A program made the translations under genes and the position numbers. The notes under the pieces are model-generated. The model was not told where the DNA came from and made no database searches. It saw only the letters and a list, made by a program, of their open reading frames with translations. From Paramacrobiotus richtersi (Eukaryota; Tardigrada; Eutardigrada; Parachela; Macrobiotidae), in NCBI GenBank assembly GCA_034698045.1, contig JAQGAU010001251.1, forward strand, positions 1 through 20,260: DNA of 20,260 nt, in the 5' to 3' direction. Positions 19,506 to 20,260 of the stretch are shown piece by piece (the first letter of the stretch is position 1; every line of letters begins with the position of its first letter).

Positions 19506-20260
19506 ATGGATTTAAGTTTACCAAATCTCACAACGAACTGCAGCAACTGTTCCATCCACGTATACAATCCCGACTGGACATTTCCACCTATCAGCACCGC
19601 GATTATCACTCCTTTGGCACTACTTTTAAACACGTACTTTTTATGGATCTTCGCAATCAACAAACATCTCCACACAGCGTTTAACGTTTATCTTGTGAAC
19701 TTGCTGTTTGCCAACTGGCTTTATACAGTGCTAGGCAATCCACTGGACATCATTGCGAATTTATACGAAACATGGCCGCTGAACGAAGTTGCCTGTAACA
19801 TTTATATCTATTCCTTTATCACACTGGGCTCAGTAACCATCAACTCGCATGCACTGATAACCATCAATCGTCTGCGGGCCATGACCTTTCCACTGTCGTA
19901 CCGGTATCATCACAATGCCAAAACCGCAGTCATTGCTGTGATTGTTTTATGGATCTATGTCCATGTTATCTGTTTACCCGGAATTATTCGGGATGTGCTG
20001 TTGTACAGGGTCGTTCCAGTGGAACAGAAACGCTGTGAACTAGATTCCAATGCACAATACGAATGGAATTCCATCATGCAGTTGACAGTCTACATGGCTC
20101 CCACTTTATTTGTTGTTTTGACTTATCCTTACCTTTTGTACAAGCACAAGCAAAGGCGACGAATACGCTTGGAAACAATGCAGATGTCAAAGGTCACAAA
20201 CCTTTCCAGACGGAACGGAAGGGAGCCACATGTAACCGCGAATGACGGATCAAACAGCGG
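19506..20260 (+). CDS. Rhodopsin-family GPCR, 5' part, runs off the right edge
   Basis: Uninterrupted frame of 251 codons from ATG at 19506 to the window end. Three N-glycosylation sequons sit in the short N-terminus (NLT, NCS, NCS). Helices: TM1 about 29-51 with Asn42 (N1.50); TM2 58-83; Cys97 before TM3 98-120; TM4 138-160 with Trp149 (W4.50); loop Cys177, the likely disulphide partner of Cys97; TM5 188-211 with Pro199 and Tyr207. After TM5 a basic, Ser/Thr-containing third loop begins (KHKQRRRIR). Two class A positions are changed: Asp2.50 is Asn70, and the DRY triplet at the end of TM3 is NRL (121-123). TM6, TM7 and the tail lie outside the window. The ligand cannot be named; it is probably a divergent orphan receptor of a lineage-specific group. 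Confidence 0.9.
   Translation, partial: MDLSLPNLTTNCSNCSIHVYNPDWTFPPISTAIITPLALLLNTYFLWIFAINKHLHTAFNVYLVNLLFANWLYTVLGNPLDIIANLYETWPLNEVACNIYIYSFITLGSVTINSHALITINRLRAMTFPLSYRYHHNAKTAVIAVIVLWIYVHVICLPGIIRDVLLYRVVPVEQKRCELDSNAQYEWNSIMQLTVYMAPTLFVVLTYPYLLYKHKQRRRIRLETMQMSKVTNLSRRNGREPHVTANDGSNS

Noticed and set aside
19430-19684. 84-codon plus-strand frame over the GPCR start
   Set aside because: It is in another frame from the receptor, which runs through the same bases with clear membrane helices.
1-20260. Search by eye for tRNA, rRNA, CRISPR, transposase, reverse transcriptase or viral genes
   Set aside because: No cloverleaf, repeat-spacer pattern or polymerase/integrase motif was recognised on either strand.

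Overview
The window is nuclear DNA from an invertebrate animal. The genes are split by short GT-AG introns (59 to about 850 nt), with no operons or Shine-Dalgarno sites, and the spacers are AT-rich. The products are a secreted serpin family, an ankyrin protein, a type I membrane protein and a rhodopsin-type GPCR. A small-genome ecdysozoan such as a tardigrade would fit, but nothing here proves the phylum.

Layout. (1) 67-2071, minus: five exons of an ankyrin-repeat protein that probably continues beyond the left edge. (2) 2072-6103: mostly non-coding, with a CpG-rich patch, a doubtful 144-codon frame holding a 15-bp in-frame repeat (3366-3800), and a possible 29-residue one-helix micropeptide (4984-5073). 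(3) 6104-7654, plus: a three-exon gene for a 355-residue type I membrane protein with a signal peptide, a glycosylated lamin-tail-domain-like ectodomain, one helix and a short basic tail. (4) 7655-10966: no gene I can support. (5) 10967-18233: three serpin paralogues, two in tandem on the minus strand and a third head-to-head with the second on the plus strand. (6) 18234-19505: spacer with a diverged direct duplication. (7) 19506 to the right edge, plus: the first five helices of a divergent rhodopsin-family GPCR.

The serpins are the main content. In each, the reactive-centre loop sits in a separate last exon joined by a phase-1 intron, so the large upstream frame alone looks like a truncated serpin. 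Spliced models give 425, 449 and 443 residues. All three share a C-x22-C pair; serpins 2 and 3 also share an N-terminal Cys pair and the hinge start DVNERGLKAAAA. Their loops diverge sharply after the hinge, as expected of secreted protease inhibitors diversifying against different targets. Serpin 1 has an altered hinge that makes inhibitory activity uncertain. I see no transposon with defined ends, CRISPR array, tRNA, rRNA or viral element.
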